A stretch of 64,000 nt of DNA from Ascarosepion bandense. Its lineage: Eukaryota; Mollusca; Cephalopoda; Sepiida; Sepiidae. The translations under genes and the position numbers were made by a program. The notes below the pieces were generated by a model. The model searched no databases and was not told the origin of the DNA. It worked only from the letters and a program-made list of their open reading frames with translations. Positions 9,990 to 22,018 of this stretch are shown here, piece after piece. Within the stretch, counting starts at the first letter, position 1. Each line of letters opens with the position of its first letter. The stretch is taken from contig JBBBDQ010000310.1 in assembly GCA_037127315.1 (NCBI GenBank), positions 459,501-523,500 on the forward strand, written 5' to 3'.

Positions 9990-12285
9990 AATAGCAAAAA
10001 CTTTTATTACTATCCTACTGTAAATTAGGATTAAACCTGCATTTTGTGTCGCTTCTCAGGATTATATTTTATTCTAGTTTCATTTAAAAAACAAATCTAA
10101 CATCGTGAAACATTTCTTAATGTACGACGGGCGCTGAAAAGTTTTCGACACAACCAAGAAAACATGTCAGCACTAAATTTTGGATGAAATCTAGCAATCT
10201 ACAAACAGCATGATTGGTTTTATTTTATGGAATTCTTAAAATTAACAAAAGAAAGAACAATTTCACTTGATATTAAATAATTTTTTTCTATTCGAAAATC
10301 TTTCTTTTGCCATCGGAATCAATCAATTAATTTCTCCTCACCAAAATTCATTTTTCACCGAAATTTTGGTTAATGTTAGCTTTTTAATCAAAATGGAAAT
10401 TCAGAGGCGACTACAGCTGGGTTTAATTCGCATCTAATAAACTATGGAAACTTATTAGTGCTTTCAAGACAAAACACTTTTTAAAATACTATTTATCTAA
10501 TATGTGAGTTTATATTTAATTCTTTTATTCGAAGGAAAACTGTATATTTACGATTTCATTTGAGATCAGATGTTGCTGCCTGTTTAACTGAAACAACAGT
10601 CAGAATTTTTTATGACGAATTTATATCACTTAACTTTCTATGTTGTCTAACACAATGTAAAAATACTAGATAAACGGCTTCCGAGTTTGAAGTTGGTCTC
10701 TTTTTAAATATTGAACATGATTTCAAAATCACGATTCGATAGAAATTATCATTATCAGCAACAACTTTTACATTCATTGTCTTCCTTAAAAAGAAATTAT
10801 TAGCTCAACAATGTCAATTAAAATAAAGCAACCAATCAAATTACCATGTTACATCATATATGAAAAAATAACACGACAGGAATCCGGGACTACTGTGACG
10901 CATCAATTCATATGACCTTCAATTAAAAAACAGTTTTACTGAAAGTAGTCCCCGAAATATATTTTTATCAGTTATTTCCTTATTTATTTTTATTGGCAGT
11001 TTTGCAACAGTTTTTCTACATTTAAGCAAAATCACGGCCATTTTGTTTTGTCCTTAAAAGATATTTGCAATACCCAGTTTGTAACAATATTTTTTCTAAA
11101 TACGCAGTGTACATCAAAGTTAACCATATTCTGAAAATGATATGAATAAACATTAAATATTAATATTAATCATGACCCACGTAATTTTTAATTTCCAATA
11201 AAACTTTTTTCAGTTCGTTTCACATGTTTTGTTTTAAAAATTATTTTTTAATTACACCTATCTATTAGATTTATCTGTCCATCGTTTCTTGCAAAAGATT
11301 ATCACAGCTTTTGAATGAAGAAGCTGCTCAAAACTACTGAAAATAATATAAATATTTAATGATGAAAAAATCTCTAATCATAATCTAAAAACAATTCCAG
11401 AATATAGCTGTTATCATTATTTCTACGGGGTAATCAACAAAAGAGATATATAAGAAAAAATACAGTAGCCTACACATTAGAAAACTATACACATTATCTT
11501 ATCCTGATAGCTTCGGTATTTAAAATAGTTCAATTTTCATTTGTCTATAAATAACAAAACCCGATGTTTTGAATATGAGTTTGAGTCCTATCAGAAGCTA
11601 CATCTTTAATTACAATTCCCACAATTTAACATTCAAAGAATTGATCGGCTACAAACGTTTACAATAAAAATGAAGAAAAAAGATACATAAGCAACTTAAT
11701 TTGAATTGTAGACCTTTTGTTTGCCTTTTCCACTACAGTCTATTAAATATATGTCAATCTTTATCTTAGTAATTATTGATATTCTTTCACGTCCTCTGTC
11801 ACCCGAGCACAGGAATTATTAGTATTTGAAAGTGGTGGAGATAGTGAAACATTATAGCCGTTAAAGACATTTACCATGGCAAGTAACCTTTGTGGCTGAG
11901 CTTCCAAATATTACATGTACACGTTTTCTTTCAGATATTCCACAAAAGGCCAGTTTATTTTACTCCTTTACCACAGTAAATCGATTGGAATTGCCTTCTT
12001 TTACGTTTCATCTGTTTTTTGTTTTGCTTTTATCTCCAATAATAAATATTTTTGATAGTTTACCCCAAGCAACGTAATAAAGTCACTAAGATGCAAGTGT
12101 AAAAAAATGCGAGAAAAAAATTAGTGTTTGGGAGAGAGAGCAATAACAGAAAATGAATTTAAAAGACAGAAGATGACGACATTGCGTTTAAATTTTGTGA
12201 CGATCAAAGTTGACTGGGAAACCAGACGCGATAGAAAAAAATATGTCAGTATAGAACTTAGTCATATCTTGCCATTCTCACCGCC
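9990..12285. other. No gene recognised (2.3 kb)
   Basis: AT-rich DNA. Segments near 10125 (GGGCGCTGAAAAGTTTTCG) and 10880 look like they could be ends of old DNA transposons, but I could not pair them. No coding signal is visible. Confidence 0.35.
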
Positions 12286-12289
12286 AATT

Positions 12290-13385
12290 TAGTACTGCTC
12301 TGAAATTCATAAAGTCTGAGTACCATAGAGGAAAGTTCATCAGAATATTTACCATGAAAACATTTGTAGAAAACGCACAAGGAATCTACATTGCAGCGGT
12401 GAGAGAGTCACTGAAGATGAGATGCAGATGCTAGGTCAGGACCAATAATATTGTAGATTCTTCATTGGATTTTATCAAGAATTTCTAAATATATAAAAGG
12501 AGTAACAGACTGAATGTGGCAGCAACATTGAAAGCATGGACGAAAGGTAGACTTGTAGATGTATATTTTAAGATAGATTCTAGGAATACATTAATATAGT
12601 CTTTCCTCTTCATGTTACCTGAAAGCTTTTGTCTGAAAAGCTGCAATGAGTCACTTGATTATCCCAGTTAACAACAAATTGTAGTTCAGTTTAGGGATCA
12701 TCTGCTAATTTGACCTTATCGAACCGATCGGACTTATTAAGACAGGAGTAAACAGTTGTGTCATTTAAGACTGATGACACAGGAAGGTCATTGAGGAAAG
12801 TTAGAAACAACGTAGGTCAAATAATAAAGCTCTGCGAGACACTGTCATTAATATAAAAAGATCTAGAAGTGTGGTTGTTCATGATCACTTTCATTTCTAG
12901 ATTTGATAACAAAGCTCGAATCAGTTCCAAAATCCGCCAGGAAATACGATAAATTTTCAACGTGTGAAGAAAACTAGTATGCTTTTGAAAGCAAAAAAGT
13001 CAAAAGCAATAACCCGAGCTTCACCACTCTTAGCTAAAGCTTGATAGACTCTTTCAGCAATAATCATTAATACATCATCAATTGATCTAGAGAAGCGAAA
13101 GCAATATTGTTTATCTGGAAGAAGTCCCTGCGAGGTGAGATGCTTAACAAATTTCAAGTTGATTAGAACCTCTAGTACACTGATAAAAAAAGAGAGAGTC
13201 CGATAGTTAGAATGATCAGATAACTCGCCCGGGTTCTTAAAGACTAAAACAACATAAGAGGATTTCAAACAAACAAGAAAGTATAAAGTAGTAAGGCATT
13301 TATTCTAGAGTTTAGAGAGAACGGGAACCAGTCCAGGAGTACATGACGGTCTTCTCGGTTGTTAAAGAAACGAAAACTCTTAATC
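12290..13385 (-). mobile_element. LINE family L-A, 5'- and 3'-truncated minus-strand copy
   Basis: On the minus strand the open part 12957-13268 reads SSYVVLVFKNPGELSDHSNY, LLPDKQYCFRFSRSIDDVL and SGEARVIAFDF, matching the finger/palm of the L-A reverse transcriptase at 29.8-30.1 kb. Further along, with frameshifts, come segments matching the domain after RT (CCHIQS, LDKIQ, RIYNIIGPDLA). The YADD region around 12700-12800 is eroded. It has no endonuclease and no recognisable poly-A end. Confidence 0.8.
12957..13268 (-). pseudogene. L-A reverse transcriptase fragment
   Basis: A 103-codon open fragment covers RT motifs before the catalytic YADD. The FKNPGELSDHSNYR block and the QYCFRFSRS block are the conserved motifs of the family. 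The final catalytic box is outside this frame. It is a decayed non-LTR retrotransposon ORF2. Confidence 0.75.
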
Positions 13386-13389
13386 TGTT

Positions 13390-13918
13390 TTGAGTTTTAT
13401 ATCAGCCGAATTCAGTGCATATTACAAAAACAAATATTAATAATATGTTTTAAAACAATGACAATAGAATCGTAAAATACGCATGTAGATCAAAATAGAT
13501 TCATTTACAGCAAATCGATCGACAAAATGTCGATTAAAGTTAAAGTTGGGCTTGAAAAAACGATTTGGTCTAATCTATTTAAATCTAAATAGATTCATAC
13601 AGATTAGACTAAATTATTTTTCATTCGATCAAAAATCGATAAACTACTTATGAGTTCATATACAAGTAAACAAGTCAGCATATGCTTTATCCAAGTAGAA
13701 ACACTATCATTCAGGCAATTACTTGTATGTCAGCAAACATTATACCAGCTTTGCATCTTGTTAATGATCAAGTATTTGATGCTAATGCATTCTCAAATAG
13801 AATATTGAGCCAAAATAAAAAAATATACGCCTGGACCATAAAAGATTTTATGCACTGTAATTATTGGTAACATTTAATATTGCAGGATTTCTTTTACATT
13901 TCGTCAGTATGTGTGTCG
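13390..13918. other. No gene seen; short imperfect inverted repeat
   Basis: Around 13565-13612 GTCTAATCT is repeated inverted as AGATTAGAC. Otherwise this is AT-rich spacer. Confidence 0.4.
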
Positions 13919-13972
13919 TGTATGTATGTATGTATGTATGTATGTATGTATGTATGCATGTATGTATGTATG
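13919..13972. repeat. (ATGT)n microsatellite
   Basis: Tetranucleotide run with one imperfection. Confidence 0.95.
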
Positions 13973-14214
13973 TGTGCCTATACAAACGTAAAATACTTCT
14001 ATGTGCGAATAGGCACTTGAATACAAGTGATATAATACGCTTTTATATATTATATATAAGATATTTCATATATTATGCCATGATACTTGCTTTCAAAATA
14101 TTGGAAAGAATGAAATTGTTTCTGATTAATTATTTTGTTAAATTTTAAATTTGAATGTAAATGTTGCTACAATTCTCAATTTACTCTAACCGGAATATGG
14201 ACACAATAAATGGT

Positions 14215-14690
14215 AAATGTTGAAACGTAGATATACTTTCATTCTGTCTTTTTCTTCTTTTTTATTTTCCTCTTTTCTTCTTTTTTTTTCACATTTTTTA
14301 ATTGTTCATCTATTTCTTGTTTTATCTTCCGTTTCACTTTTTCTTTCATTTCATTCTTTTTCTTATTGTTACTCTTCACCTTATTTATTTTCTTTTACTC
14401 GTCTTCTTTTTTATTTGTTATTTCGTCTTTTCATTTTCTTTATCGTTATTTTGTTTGTATTTCTCTTGCCTTTCTTTATTTCTATTTCAAGTTTCCTTTT
14501 CTTTATTTTTCTTTACTTTTTTCTCTGACTACTCCCTCTTCTCCTCTAACTCTCTCCATATCTTTCACAAGTTTTTGCAGTTCTTTTGTCTTTTACAGTT
14601 TTTATTCTCTATAAATATAACGCTTTCTTTTCATTGTTTTTAAGGTGTTCTCTTTTACTTTTATTTTATTTTTCTTCTCGCCATCTGTTC
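14215..14690. repeat. Pyrimidine-rich low-complexity tract
   Basis: About 470 bases consist mostly of T and C on the plus strand. The open frames across it (F, S and L rich) are translations of the tract, not genes. Shorter tracts of the same kind occur at 44820-45040 and 48380-48545. Confidence 0.85.
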
Positions 14691-14694
14691 AAAA

Positions 14695-15780
14695 TCAAGA
14701 TTAAGTGAACTTTTATATGAAGTGACAGGTAATACGATGTAGGCCATCAAATATCGCCATAGAAATGGCTCCATATAAACAAGTAGAAAGCAAGTAAGAC
14801 AAGTAAAAGACATCAAATTAAACTAGTTGATTTTTTCTTTTCCCTTTTCATGAATGTTTCTTTCCTCCAAGTATCTTTATCTATGTCTATCTACCAGTAT
14901 ATCCCCAGCTTTGGTTTTCTTTTCTTTCTATGCACTTCTATCCTTTCTTCTTACTATCCTTTTCTACTTATCTGTTTGAATTTGACTAATGAATCGATCG
15001 AATGACTTTCAACTCGCAAGCCGTAAGTTCCTGTCTTTTGAATACAATGATAATATTTTGTTAAGACAAGATCATCCATCGTATTATAAATATAAACAAA
15101 TTGAGATGAATATATTTAGACTAGGAAAGATTATGAAATATTGACACATTAACTATCGTTTTGTAATTAATTATTGATACGTTGTTGGATACATCTAATT
15201 TTGTCTTTCTGGTTTATTTACTGATAACATCGTCTTATTCACAGTAGAAGAAGTAAATTACTGAAAATTGAAACTCACCTGAAGCGAGGGAATGTGTAAT
15301 GCTCCTCATGCAAATTATATTTCCACCGAGCTTCTCTACGGCATGTGACTTCATTTAATTTCTTTTAAATTTCTCGACTTTATATTTAAACTGGGGTCAT
15401 CAGGAGAGAATGTGCACCGTTTCGGGGCCTTCCTCTCAACGGTTTCACTTGCACGCCGGCCAAGTATTATCATCACCTCATCATCTGCTGAATTGTAATG
15501 TTTAGATTATCAATATTTGATGACACGACATTTGGCACGAGGTAGCATTCAAAAGACATCTTGATGATTTTGAAACTTTGCTGTTTCATGTATAAACCTT
15601 GTGGTATTTGAATTAAGTAGGCTTATTAATACCGTAATGCCCAAAATGAGTACACCCCTCTCTCAGTTTTTTCACAGAAAATTCATTTATTTCTGAACTA
15701 AATATAGCAAGGTTTTATTTATTCTAATGGAACATTACATTAAAACATATATTACCAGTTATTACTTCTAACCAAACTGT
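14695..15780. other. No gene recognised
   Basis: Mostly AT-rich. 15275-15480 is more GC-rich, and a CAG/GTGAGT-like splice donor is visible on the minus strand at about 15275-15290, but no convincing coding frame goes with it. 15640-15680 resembles the end of a Tc1-type element (ATGCCCAAAATGAGTACACC). Confidence 0.35.
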
Positions 15781-15784
15781 CAGT

Positions 15785-15910
15785 CAGTCAGTAAAGTGTC
15801 ATACGTGATACATGTTTGGTTAATATGTCTCGAAAGAGATTATCCCGCAGTAGGTTGCCATTGCTTTCTGCAGTAGACTGGTTGTCAGCTAAGGCTATAA
15901 AACCCAATCT
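15785..15910. repeat. Dispersed repeat Y, copy 1
   Basis: About 125 bases match 46315-46430. Both contain GATTATCCCRCAGTAGGTTG, CCATTGCTTTCTG, GTAGACTGGTT and AAGGCTATARAACCCAATCT. The family is not recognised. Confidence 0.8.
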
Positions 15911-15914
15911 ATTG

Positions 15915-16980
15915 TCTTCAGTCGATTTTCTCAATCACTGGAATGTCTTTTCAGCCCGAAAGGACGCATTCTTTTAAATCTCTTGTCGAATGGTCGTCCT
16001 TTTCCGCAAATTCTTTTCTGTACATACCATAAAGCTCAGTTGAATGAAAGTCCTGCTTACTGCAAAACCAATTGGGAATTTTTATCTTTCGTACTTTTTC
16101 TCTTTTCTTCTTTTTGGCCCGTACCTTTTGGATCAATACGATGGTAAAAGTACTGTTTTAGCATTTAATTGAAGATAACATGTTTTCTTTTTCAATATAT
16201 TGTAGTAACCTTCAGCAATCGTGATAATGCTATCGTAACACTGGTTGTATAGTATCAAACCCACATAAGTTGATGTTTCTATCGCATTGTTGCAAAGTTA
16301 AATTTTTATCTTTATTCTTCCGTGCAAGCATTTTTTGTACCCCTATTTCTGTCACGTTTTCCTCCGTTTGAAAAAGAAAATTACGGCAAACATTTTGTTG
16401 ATCAGCAACGTTCGAAGCAGATTTTCTACCTATCTTCTGAAAAATAATGAATAGCATTGTGTCATCGTGTACAGTCGATGTGGCTGTTTCTAAACATTTC
16501 TGACATTTCCACTTATGATTTTGCACTATTTCGACAACATCTTTAATCTTTTACATCTCAGTGTTCAGTTTTATTTAATTCTCTTAATTTTTATTAAAAT
16601 GTATAAACGTTGTATAATTGAACGTCCGTTTCAATGAGCAGGACAAAGCTTTAAAGTTAGTTTCAGAATAGCACTGATCGTAACTTATTTACCACCAAGA
16701 TTTACCCACACTTTCATGGCATCATGAAAACATCTGTGATTCTTGAAGCACGTCTTTAGCAATATACAAGATCAGTCGGTTCAACATCATCCTCAATTGT
16801 TGTTGTAAGTTCTCTAAACTATTTTAAGTAAAAAATAGAATGAAGCAGGGTGACATTCTTCCACTTACCTTTTTGCTTTTTACTTTGCAATTATGTTTAA
16901 TATAACATTCAAGTACTGAGATGATTTCGTACATATACGCTACTCAATATTAAGAGAATGCCAGCCAAGACGATGGCATT
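15915..16980. other. No gene recognised; two unassigned minus-strand open frames
   Basis: Minus-strand frames of 61 and 98 codons (15951-16136 and 16230-16526) lie close together. The second contains a KWKCQKC motif. I recognise no family and cannot support a gene. Confidence 0.3.
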
Positions 16981-17237
16981 TTAAAACTTACACAAGACTT
17001 ATATACAGGCGATTACCATCTTGTTGCGCATATTAAAGATAATATGAAACGCGTAAAGGACACTTTCAACAGTGTTTGCACTGCTCTTGGCCGTATTATA
17101 ATTCTCAAGAAAAACGTAGTATTGCATTAGGAAAGCCTTACATGGAACAAAACATCTTTGTATACAACACGCGTATGGGCTGGGTACATGACTTTGTTTA
17201 TTTTAGTAACACCGTATCAAGAACTTAATCACTGAAG

Positions 17238-17498
17238 TTGCAAGAATTCAAAAGGCCAGTAAAGTATTTAATAAATTGGAACAGTGACAAGGGAGACTTG
17301 GAATTGAAACAGACTAAGATCAAAGTGTGCAAATCTTGTGTCTTAATGTTGTTATTGTATACATGTGAAACATGGGTTGTCTATCGCGATCACTTGAAGC
17401 AACTTGACGCAAGCATCAATAATGCTTGCGTCAAATATATGAAATCAACTGGGAATGCATGTCAGCAATGTAAAAGTGGTTGTGAGTGCAACAATTAA
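17238..17498 (+). pseudogene. L-C ORF2 fragment with the CETW motif
   Basis: The frame contains LELKQTKIKVCKSC, YTCETWVVYRDHLKQLD, and a perfect 13-bp-stem hairpin (17404-17434) in its 3' half. The LYxCETW block follows the RT domain in many LINE ORF2 proteins. The fragment is isolated by stops on both sides. Confidence 0.65.
17404..17434. repeat. Perfect 13-bp inverted repeat, 5-base loop
   Basis: TTGACGCAAGCAT at 17404-17416 pairs with ATGCTTGCGTCAA at 17422-17434. Confidence 0.85.
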
Positions 17499-18085
17499 AA
17501 AATATAGGTTGCGTTGAAGCGATAACAGGATTCCAAAGGAGTGCATATTAACGAAAAACAACTAGTGTTATAAAAACGACCTTAAAGAATCACTGACATC
17601 AGTACATATGACTGGGAATTCCATGGAAATGGTCGCATCAGCGGGCGGAGGAAGTTTCATGATAGAAAGGTTATTTTCGAGAGTTTTCGGATTGCAAAAG
17701 AAAAGTTGAAAAATGTCTTGATTTAAAACTTGTAAATCACATAGAAGACAGGCAAGACATCACTTGTGATGTTTGTGATAAGCTTTGAGTTTCAAAAACA
17801 TATACGAAGTCATCGTATCAGAGCACTGACCATCAAGAAAATGACATTAACTACTGAGAATTCATGTCACTTTTGTGGAAAAGTTTTCAAGTCTAAAGGT
17901 GTTGATTGTGGTGGTGGAGGTGAGGTCACAAAAGTTGACCTAATGACAACAAAAGACGTTTATCATTGCTGCCAATTTTAAGTAATGAGATTTGAATCAT
18001 CCATTCAAATCACAGCTAGATCTCACAATCCTATGTCATGGTCATAATAGCCACCTATGGTGGAAACCATCATATATGTATGCAT

Positions 18086-18380
18086 GAGCTCGTGTCCTAG
18101 TGGTTAAAACGTTCCTTTCTGACCATAAGACACCTCTTTGAATCTGACTATAGTCAATAGTTGTCAGTGACGATATTTCTTGATGTTATCGGCTTGTTTG
18201 AAAACTGGGGCACGGTGAAAAAGTGCCTGAAAACCATACCACAAATTAACTGAAGCCTTATTAATGATATCGGGTAGCGGCTACTGTTCGGAAGCCTTCG
18301 ATGGTTGTGTTAGCACGAAGTCACAAGTCATTGTGACCGAGGATTTGAGCGTACTGGCTTTGTTCAATTTATTGAGCATA
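18086..18380 (+). mobile_element. tRNA-derived SINE (family S4)
   Basis: A-box-like TGTCCTAGTGGTTAAAAC (18093-18110) and B-box-like CTTTGAATCTGAC (18136-18148) are followed by a GC-richer body to about 18380. No second copy is in the window, so the extent is inferred from composition. Confidence 0.5.
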
Positions 18381-18384
18381 CCAG

Positions 18385-18725
18385 ATAATGCAGTCTCTCT
18401 CCAAAATTGTTACTAAGGTCTGTTCAGCATATTTGCAACATACACCACAGAGTTACTCTGTGTATTAGAATAGACAATTTCTTCCTCTATTATTTTAAAA
18501 ACATTTTAACAACAATAATAAAACCATGTTCTTATATATATTTGATGATAATTTTATACTTTTATTCTTTTTCTTATTTTATTCATTCGTTTCTATTATT
18601 CATCATTTATACAGAAATTATGATAATAATAATAATCTGTAGTACATTTTGACGACGAAATGCTGAAATGCTTATTCCGACATTCAATGTAAACTATATA
18701 TGTGTGCTTATTTGTTTACATATTG
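18385..18725. other. No gene seen
   Basis: AT-rich. The leucine/isoleucine/tyrosine-rich open frame at 18407-18652 reflects base composition. Confidence 0.4.

Positions 18726-18773
<48 letters not shown>
18726..18773. repeat. (TA)n microsatellite
   Basis: Pure TA run. Confidence 0.95.
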
Positions 18774-18775
<2 letters not shown>

Positions 18776-19054
18776 AGTATGGGTGGAATAATATTCCTTG
18801 TCCAAAGAAACACTATTTTTTAAAAAGTGCTCACTACAAAGTAGAGCTAATAATATTTATTCAGAAATCCTTACAAAGGCCCAAACTTGTCACTCCCTCC
18901 GTGCACCTTGCTACCTTTGTCTCAACAAAAAATTACAAATTATCAAATTTAGGGATAAGGTTAAACTGTTAAACTAGAGGAATGAGCTCACAGTTCATTG
19001 TCAGCATAGTTCAGCATTTACATTAAAATCCGGGTTTTAATATTGAAAAATTAA

Positions 19055-19505
19055 GGAAAATATCATTAGCTGCCCTTTTGATGGGTGTTTTTATTCGGGT
19101 TGGGCGTTCTGGTTGATCTTTACTGGGTGCTTTGTTCGCCATGTATTATACTATTTTTGCCAGCCGTTCGACCTGATATCGGTCGGCGGGTTGTATGGTT
19201 ATGTGGTGCTTTACCCGACATTGGTTTTCACGGGGCCGGGGATTTATAAATAGTTAAGAAACTATGTGGGAAGTGGGCCTTAAGTATCATGGTTATTAGT
19301 TGTTGGTTTGACAGTCGTTGCTATGGGGAAGCGTGTTGTGCTTTGGCCGAATGATTTGTATTGGTGTGGGCTATTTCGTGTATTGACGTGATAATCGATG
19401 TCGGATTAGATGCCTCATGCTATTTAGGTTGGCGTTCGGTGTTGATAAGATATTTGTTGGGGCGTCAGAATCGTATGAGGGTACCCATCAGATATAGGCA
19501 AATTA
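19055..19505. other. G/T-rich island of unknown origin
   Basis: About 450 bases are clearly less AT-rich than the neighbours, with strong G+T bias on the plus strand (for example TCGGTCGGCGGGTTGTATGG). The strand asymmetry and abrupt edges suggest an inserted repeat. A PLE or LTR terminal region is possible. No second copy is in the window. Confidence 0.5.
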
Positions 19506-19522
19506 ATGCCTAAATATTAGTG

Positions 19523-19524
<2 letters not shown>

Positions 19525-19574
<50 letters not shown>

Positions 19575-19758
19575 CGTATGTATATATATATGTGTGTGTA
19601 TATATATATATTTGTGCGTATGTGTGTATGTGTGTATATATGAGTGAACTGTCCTTTTGTACTAGTAGACATATCGATGTTTGCTTTACTTACTGATATG
19701 TATGTATTTGTAATTATTTACTTGTATGTGTGTATACTTTTATATGGGTATTTTTGTG

Positions 19759-19791
<33 letters not shown>

Positions 19792-19929
19792 ATGTATACG
19801 TGTGTATATGCATATGTATGTATATGTGCGTGTATATGTGTATATATTCATCCTTGTATGTATGTATGTTCAGATGTCCACGTATGCACATCTATATCTC
19901 TCTCTATATATATGTATGTTTGCGTATGC

Positions 19930-19981
<52 letters not shown>

Positions 19982-20124
19982 GTATGTATTTGTATGTGAG
20001 TGTATATGTGTATGTGTGTGTATATATATATACGTATATTTGTATATTTGTGTGTATGTATATATATATATATATATATGTAGGTCTATATGTATTTATG
20101 TATGTACATATGTATGTATGTATG

Positions 20125-20177
<53 letters not shown>
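19525..20177. repeat. Microsatellite cluster: (TA)n, (GT)n, (TATG)n, (ATAG)n
   Basis: TA runs at 19525-19571 and 19932-19980, GT at about 19768-19791, mixed TATG/TGTA throughout, and a (ATAG)n run at 20126-20177. Long open frames across it in several frames and on both strands are artefacts of the repeat. Confidence 0.95.
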
Positions 20178-20179
20178 GT

Positions 20180-21150
20180 TGCCTTGGGTTTCACGCTTTT
20201 TTGATTGTCTAACAAACTGTTTTAATTTTTTATTTAAAATATTGGATATATTCAGAGATGCGTATGTTGATGAATTTTTGTGAAGGTGGGATGAACTGTG
20301 GGAGGAATATTTTTTGTCGTGACGCCTTTTATACAAACACAGACATAAATTAACACTTGTACAACCATTGACGTGCGCAGAGACACACGCACACGCGAGC
20401 TAAACAACTGGGGCCCACAGTCATAACTTCATATGAACGATATGGAGCTTAGCTTATATATGTATGACATTTTGCACATGCATACGCATTTAACTTTAGC
20501 TTGTGTTTTTGCTTAAATATATATTTAATTCTGTTTATATGTTCATACATTGAAATATGATTATGTCTATCCCGACCCAATTCATCCAAGGCTGGTAGCG
20601 TTATGAATTCGCCTTGACTGTATCCAATATGTAGCAATTTAGTCTGTTTAAAAGTTAACGGACAAACTGACAATTCGATAAAGGCTAAATTTTGTAATTT
20701 GTGTATGTATATATGCGTGGGTGTATTAATCAGTATATGTGTCTGTTTACTAGTGTTTGTGAATATACTCGTCTATTTTTCCATGTGTGAATATTTGTAG
20801 GTTTATTTATGTATGCGTTCTTTCTCATCCTCGTTTAAAATATGAATAACTTTCTAAATCTACTAAATTGTTAAACTAATTTTTTTTTTAATTTCGCAAC
20901 AAAGATAAAGTAGATATAATAGTTAACCAATAATTGCTGATCTCAATTTAATCAAATTTTAATACCAATAAATATATGTATATATATTTATTAAGATTAA
21001 TTTTAGTCTGCCAAGATTAATTTTAGTCTGCCCACATATTCTCCTAATTAGAACTTGCTTTACTTTGATTGGTCCACATTGTACATACAATAATGCCTCC
21101 CTGATTAAAGGGGTCTTGCTTGTTGTTAACCTTTTAAAACAATTCAATTT
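20180..21150. other. No gene seen; one 20-bp tandem duplication
   Basis: AAGATTAATTTTAGTCTGCC occurs twice in tandem at 20993-21012 and 21013-21032. The rest is AT-rich spacer. The part near 20990-21160 may be the terminal region of the PLE whose hammerhead-like motif follows. Confidence 0.5.
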
Positions 21151-21161
21151 AAAATAACTAC

Positions 21162-21216
21162 ATCACTTGACAAGACACAAGAAGTGTCGAAACAAAATAG
21201 CTACTTTTGTAGTGAT
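21162..21216 (+). ncRNA. Degenerate type-I hammerhead ribozyme motif
   Basis: Stem I ATCAC (21162-21166) pairs with GTGAT (21212-21216). Stem II GACAC (21174-21178) pairs with GTGTC (21184-21188). GAAA (21189-21192) follows, and stem III ACAAAA pairs with TTTTGT, ending in UA at the cleavage position (21210-21211). The strand between stems I and II is TTGACAA instead of CUGANGA, so two core positions are changed (C3 and G8) and cleavage is not expected. PLE terminal repeats are known to carry type-I hammerheads. Stem III is shared with the motif at 48.6 kb. Confidence 0.6.
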
Positions 21217-21249
21217 ATTGTAACATATCTATGTTATAATTTCTGAATA

Positions 21250-21267
21250 AATAATAATAATAATAAT

Positions 21268-21321
<54 letters not shown>
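21250..21321. repeat. (ATA)n then (TA)n microsatellite
   Basis: Simple repeat immediately before the PLE P5 body. Confidence 0.95.
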
Positions 21322-21323
<2 letters not shown>

Positions 21324-21960
21324 ACTATTAATATTTGTGCAAACTAGTTGTATGAGGGTGACATTACTCCACCTCCTTTTCTTAGGGATGTATTTGTATA
21401 ACTCATGACACTTTGTACAAGTTCCGTTGAGTTTAGCTTTGATAATGTCATGTATAGCCAAGTGGATGGAGTCCAGATGGGTAGTCCCCTTGGTCCTGCG
21501 TTGGCTGATATCTTTGTGGGCTACTACGAGTCTTTGCTCTTTGATAAAGTGTCAAAACCTTTCATTCATTTCAGGTATGTTGACGACACTTTTCCCACTT
21601 TTTCAAATAAAAATGATGCCGAAAGTTTTTTCAGTAGGCTTAACTCTTTACATAAGGCTTTGTCCTTCACTATGGAAGTGGAGAAGGACAATTGTTTGCC
21701 TTTTTGGACGTTCTTGTTGAACGTAGTAGAAGATGTTTTCTTACAAGTAATTATCGTAAACCTACCTTTACTGGCCTGTATATAAATTGGTGTGCGTTTG
21801 CACCTACATCAAGGAAAATTAATCTTATCAAAACCTTGGTGTACAGGGCGCTCAAAATTTGTTCTTCTTCTAGACTGGAATTTGAATATCAGGGAGATTT
21901 TCCTTAGTAATGGCTATCCGGAAGCCCTTATTAATTATATTTTTAATAAGAAGACTAAGG
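21322..21960 (+). pseudogene. PLE P5 reverse transcriptase fragment
   Basis: In frame with small breaks the product reads LYEGDITPPPFLRDVFV, EFSFDNVMYSQVDGVQMGS, then SPLGPALADIFVGYYE and HFRYVDDTFPTFSNK, then LHKALSFTMEVEKDNCLPF. QVDGVQMGSPLGP is the PLE/telomerase-like RT motif before the palm, and YVDD is the catalytic box with both aspartates intact. After LPFW the family LDV motif is disrupted by a frameshift near 21715. The 5' third of the RT is absent. A stop interrupts the frame near 21401. Confidence 0.85.
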
Positions 21961-22018
21961 AATTTCATTCTCCTAAAGTCCTGTGGCTTTCTAAGTATCC
22001 TGTTTATTTGAAGGTTCC

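Larger units (their letters stand above)
16985..18085 (+). mobile_element. LINE type L-C, C-terminal part with zinc-finger-like remnant
   Basis: Plus-strand translation across frameshifts gives GDYHLVAHIKDN (decayed YADD box), FVYFSNTVS, TKIKVCKSCVLMLLLYTCET, WVVYRDHLKQLD and finally NSCHFCGKVFKSKGVD near 17852-17904. The order YADD, then Y/F-x-G/N-S, then the CETW motif, then a C2H2-like finger is that of ORF2 C-termini of RTE/R1/CR1-type LINEs. A GGTGGAAACCAT segment near 18060 may be the 3' end. It differs from the L-A and L-B families. Confidence 0.65.

Noticed and set aside
10123..10990. Possible DNA transposon between GGGCGCTGAAAAGTTTTCG and GGGACTACTGTGACGC
   Set aside because: The two ends are not inverted copies of each other.
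12769..12780. CTGATGA match
   Set aside because: Lies within decayed LINE RT sequence with no GAAA or stems in register.
14217..14643. Three overlapping F/S/L-rich frames of about 80-113 codons
   Set aside because: They follow from the pyrimidine-rich tract.
15275..15480. Minus-strand exon with CAG/GTGAGT donor
   Set aside because: Donor is good but all frames upstream carry stops and no acceptor or homology is seen; could be an untranslated exon, not supportable.
15951..16526. Two neighbouring minus-strand frames, one with a CxxC motif
   Set aside because: No recognised domain and no conservation evidence.
19644..20336. Long overlapping open frames on both strands (up to 163 codons)
   Set aside because: They translate a microsatellite cluster (YIYIYI, CVCVCV, YLSIYLS); no real protein.
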